Source: Chryseobacterium pennae
Lineage (GTDB): Bacteria > Bacteroidota > Bacteroidia > Flavobacteriales > Weeksellaceae
Direction: 5' to 3'
Assembly (NCBI RefSeq): GCF_003385515.1
Contig: NZ_QNVT01000014.1
Coordinates: 1-64,000, forward strand
Length of the DNA: 64,000 nt
Each line of letters starts with the position of its first letter. Position 1 is the stretch's first letter. The position numbers were made by a program, and so were the translations under genes. The notes beneath the pieces are model-generated. The model was not told the origin of the DNA. It saw nothing but the letters and a program-made list of their open reading frames with translations, and searched no databases. This document shows, piece after piece, positions 63,829 through 64,000 of the stretch.

Positions 63829-64000
63829 ATGATCATGAAAATTAAGAAGATTGAGTTTCCGGCAAAATCCATTTTGGCTCAAGGAAAAGAAGAGTTTGAT
63901 TATGCTGACAGTTTTGTAGGTGGGCTGGTTGGTAATGGGCAGAATTTTAATATTACACAAATTGGAAAAGCCTTTTTTACAAGTGGGCCTAAATGGGGAA
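63829..64000 (+). CDS. DUF2867-like protein, 3' end outside window
   Basis: The first 57 codons are visible. KIKKIEFPAKSILAQGKEEF, then DYADSFVGGL and FNITQIGKAFFTSGPKWG, resemble the start of DUF2867 proteins, where a YADSF-type motif and a later AFF-x-S-x-P-x-W occur. I use ATG 63829 because conservation starts there; upstream in-frame ATG 63781 is possible. Function unknown. Confidence 0.5.
   Translation, partial: MIMKIKKIEFPAKSILAQGKEEFDYADSFVGGLVGNGQNFNITQIGKAFFTSGPKWG

Overview
The window reads as chromosomal DNA of a low-GC Bacteroidota of class Flavobacteriia, most likely Chryseobacterium or a close Weeksellaceae relative. I base this on protein style (FadL/OmpP1-type porin, flavobacterial M28 peptidase, a GHL10-type lipoprotein, DUF4280/LysM cargo proteins, 58-aa histone-H1-like protein), on Bacteroidota-type promoter boxes (TAnnTTTG) ahead of many genes, and on a type II-C CRISPR-Cas9 locus with a 47-bp repeat. 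I saw no rRNA or tRNA gene.

Layout. 1-9.7 kb is housekeeping/accessory: a GFRN-repeat protein cut by the window edge, porin, ZIP transporter, two methyltransferases, glycosyltransferase, a Cys/Met PLP enzyme divergent from an Lrp-type regulator, and a bestrophin. 9.9-14.2 kb is a decayed polymorphic-toxin zone: a lone IS3-type orfA, two Rhs-core fragments, orphan toxin tips, and duplicated immunity-like genes, one frameshifted. 15.4-26.1 kb is ordinary metabolism and regulation, including a MocR-type regulator with two exact 12-bp direct repeats upstream. 26.5-32.0 kb is a secretion-cargo cassette: LysM protein, DUF4280 PAAR-like protein, a large peptidoglycan-targeting effector interrupted by an in-frame TAG, an adjacent lipoprotein that could be its immunity partner, and a doubly frameshifted lipoprotein. 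HAD phosphatase and Tex follow.

35.0-41.9 kb is the CRISPR locus: a minus-strand tracrRNA, cas9 (1478 aa), a small PIN-domain ORF that lacks the central catalytic block, cas1, cas2, and an array of nine repeats with eight spacers that decays away from cas2. cas9, the PIN ORF, cas1 and cas2 all overlap by a few bases and should be one transcript. 42-54.5 kb holds a YceI lipoprotein, a beta-helix protein, TypA, a GHL10 lipoprotein, an ETX/MTX2 (aerolysin-fold) pore-forming-toxin-like lipoprotein, ferritin, YchF and a TSP3-repeat lipoprotein.

54.5-62.1 kb contains what I consider the most novel feature: two clusters plus one singleton of tiny minus-strand genes (eight in all, several below usual annotation thresholds) encoding double-glycine-leader peptides with an invariant C-x6-C-x4-C tail. 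All three transcription units share a two-part promoter (GATTTA, 16-17 bp, TAnATTCG, then about 22 nt to the ATG). The clusters flank a plus-strand block of oxidoreductases, a metallo-beta-lactamase-fold hydrolase and two AraC regulators. The window closes with a methionine-type aminotransferase and a partial DUF2867-like gene.
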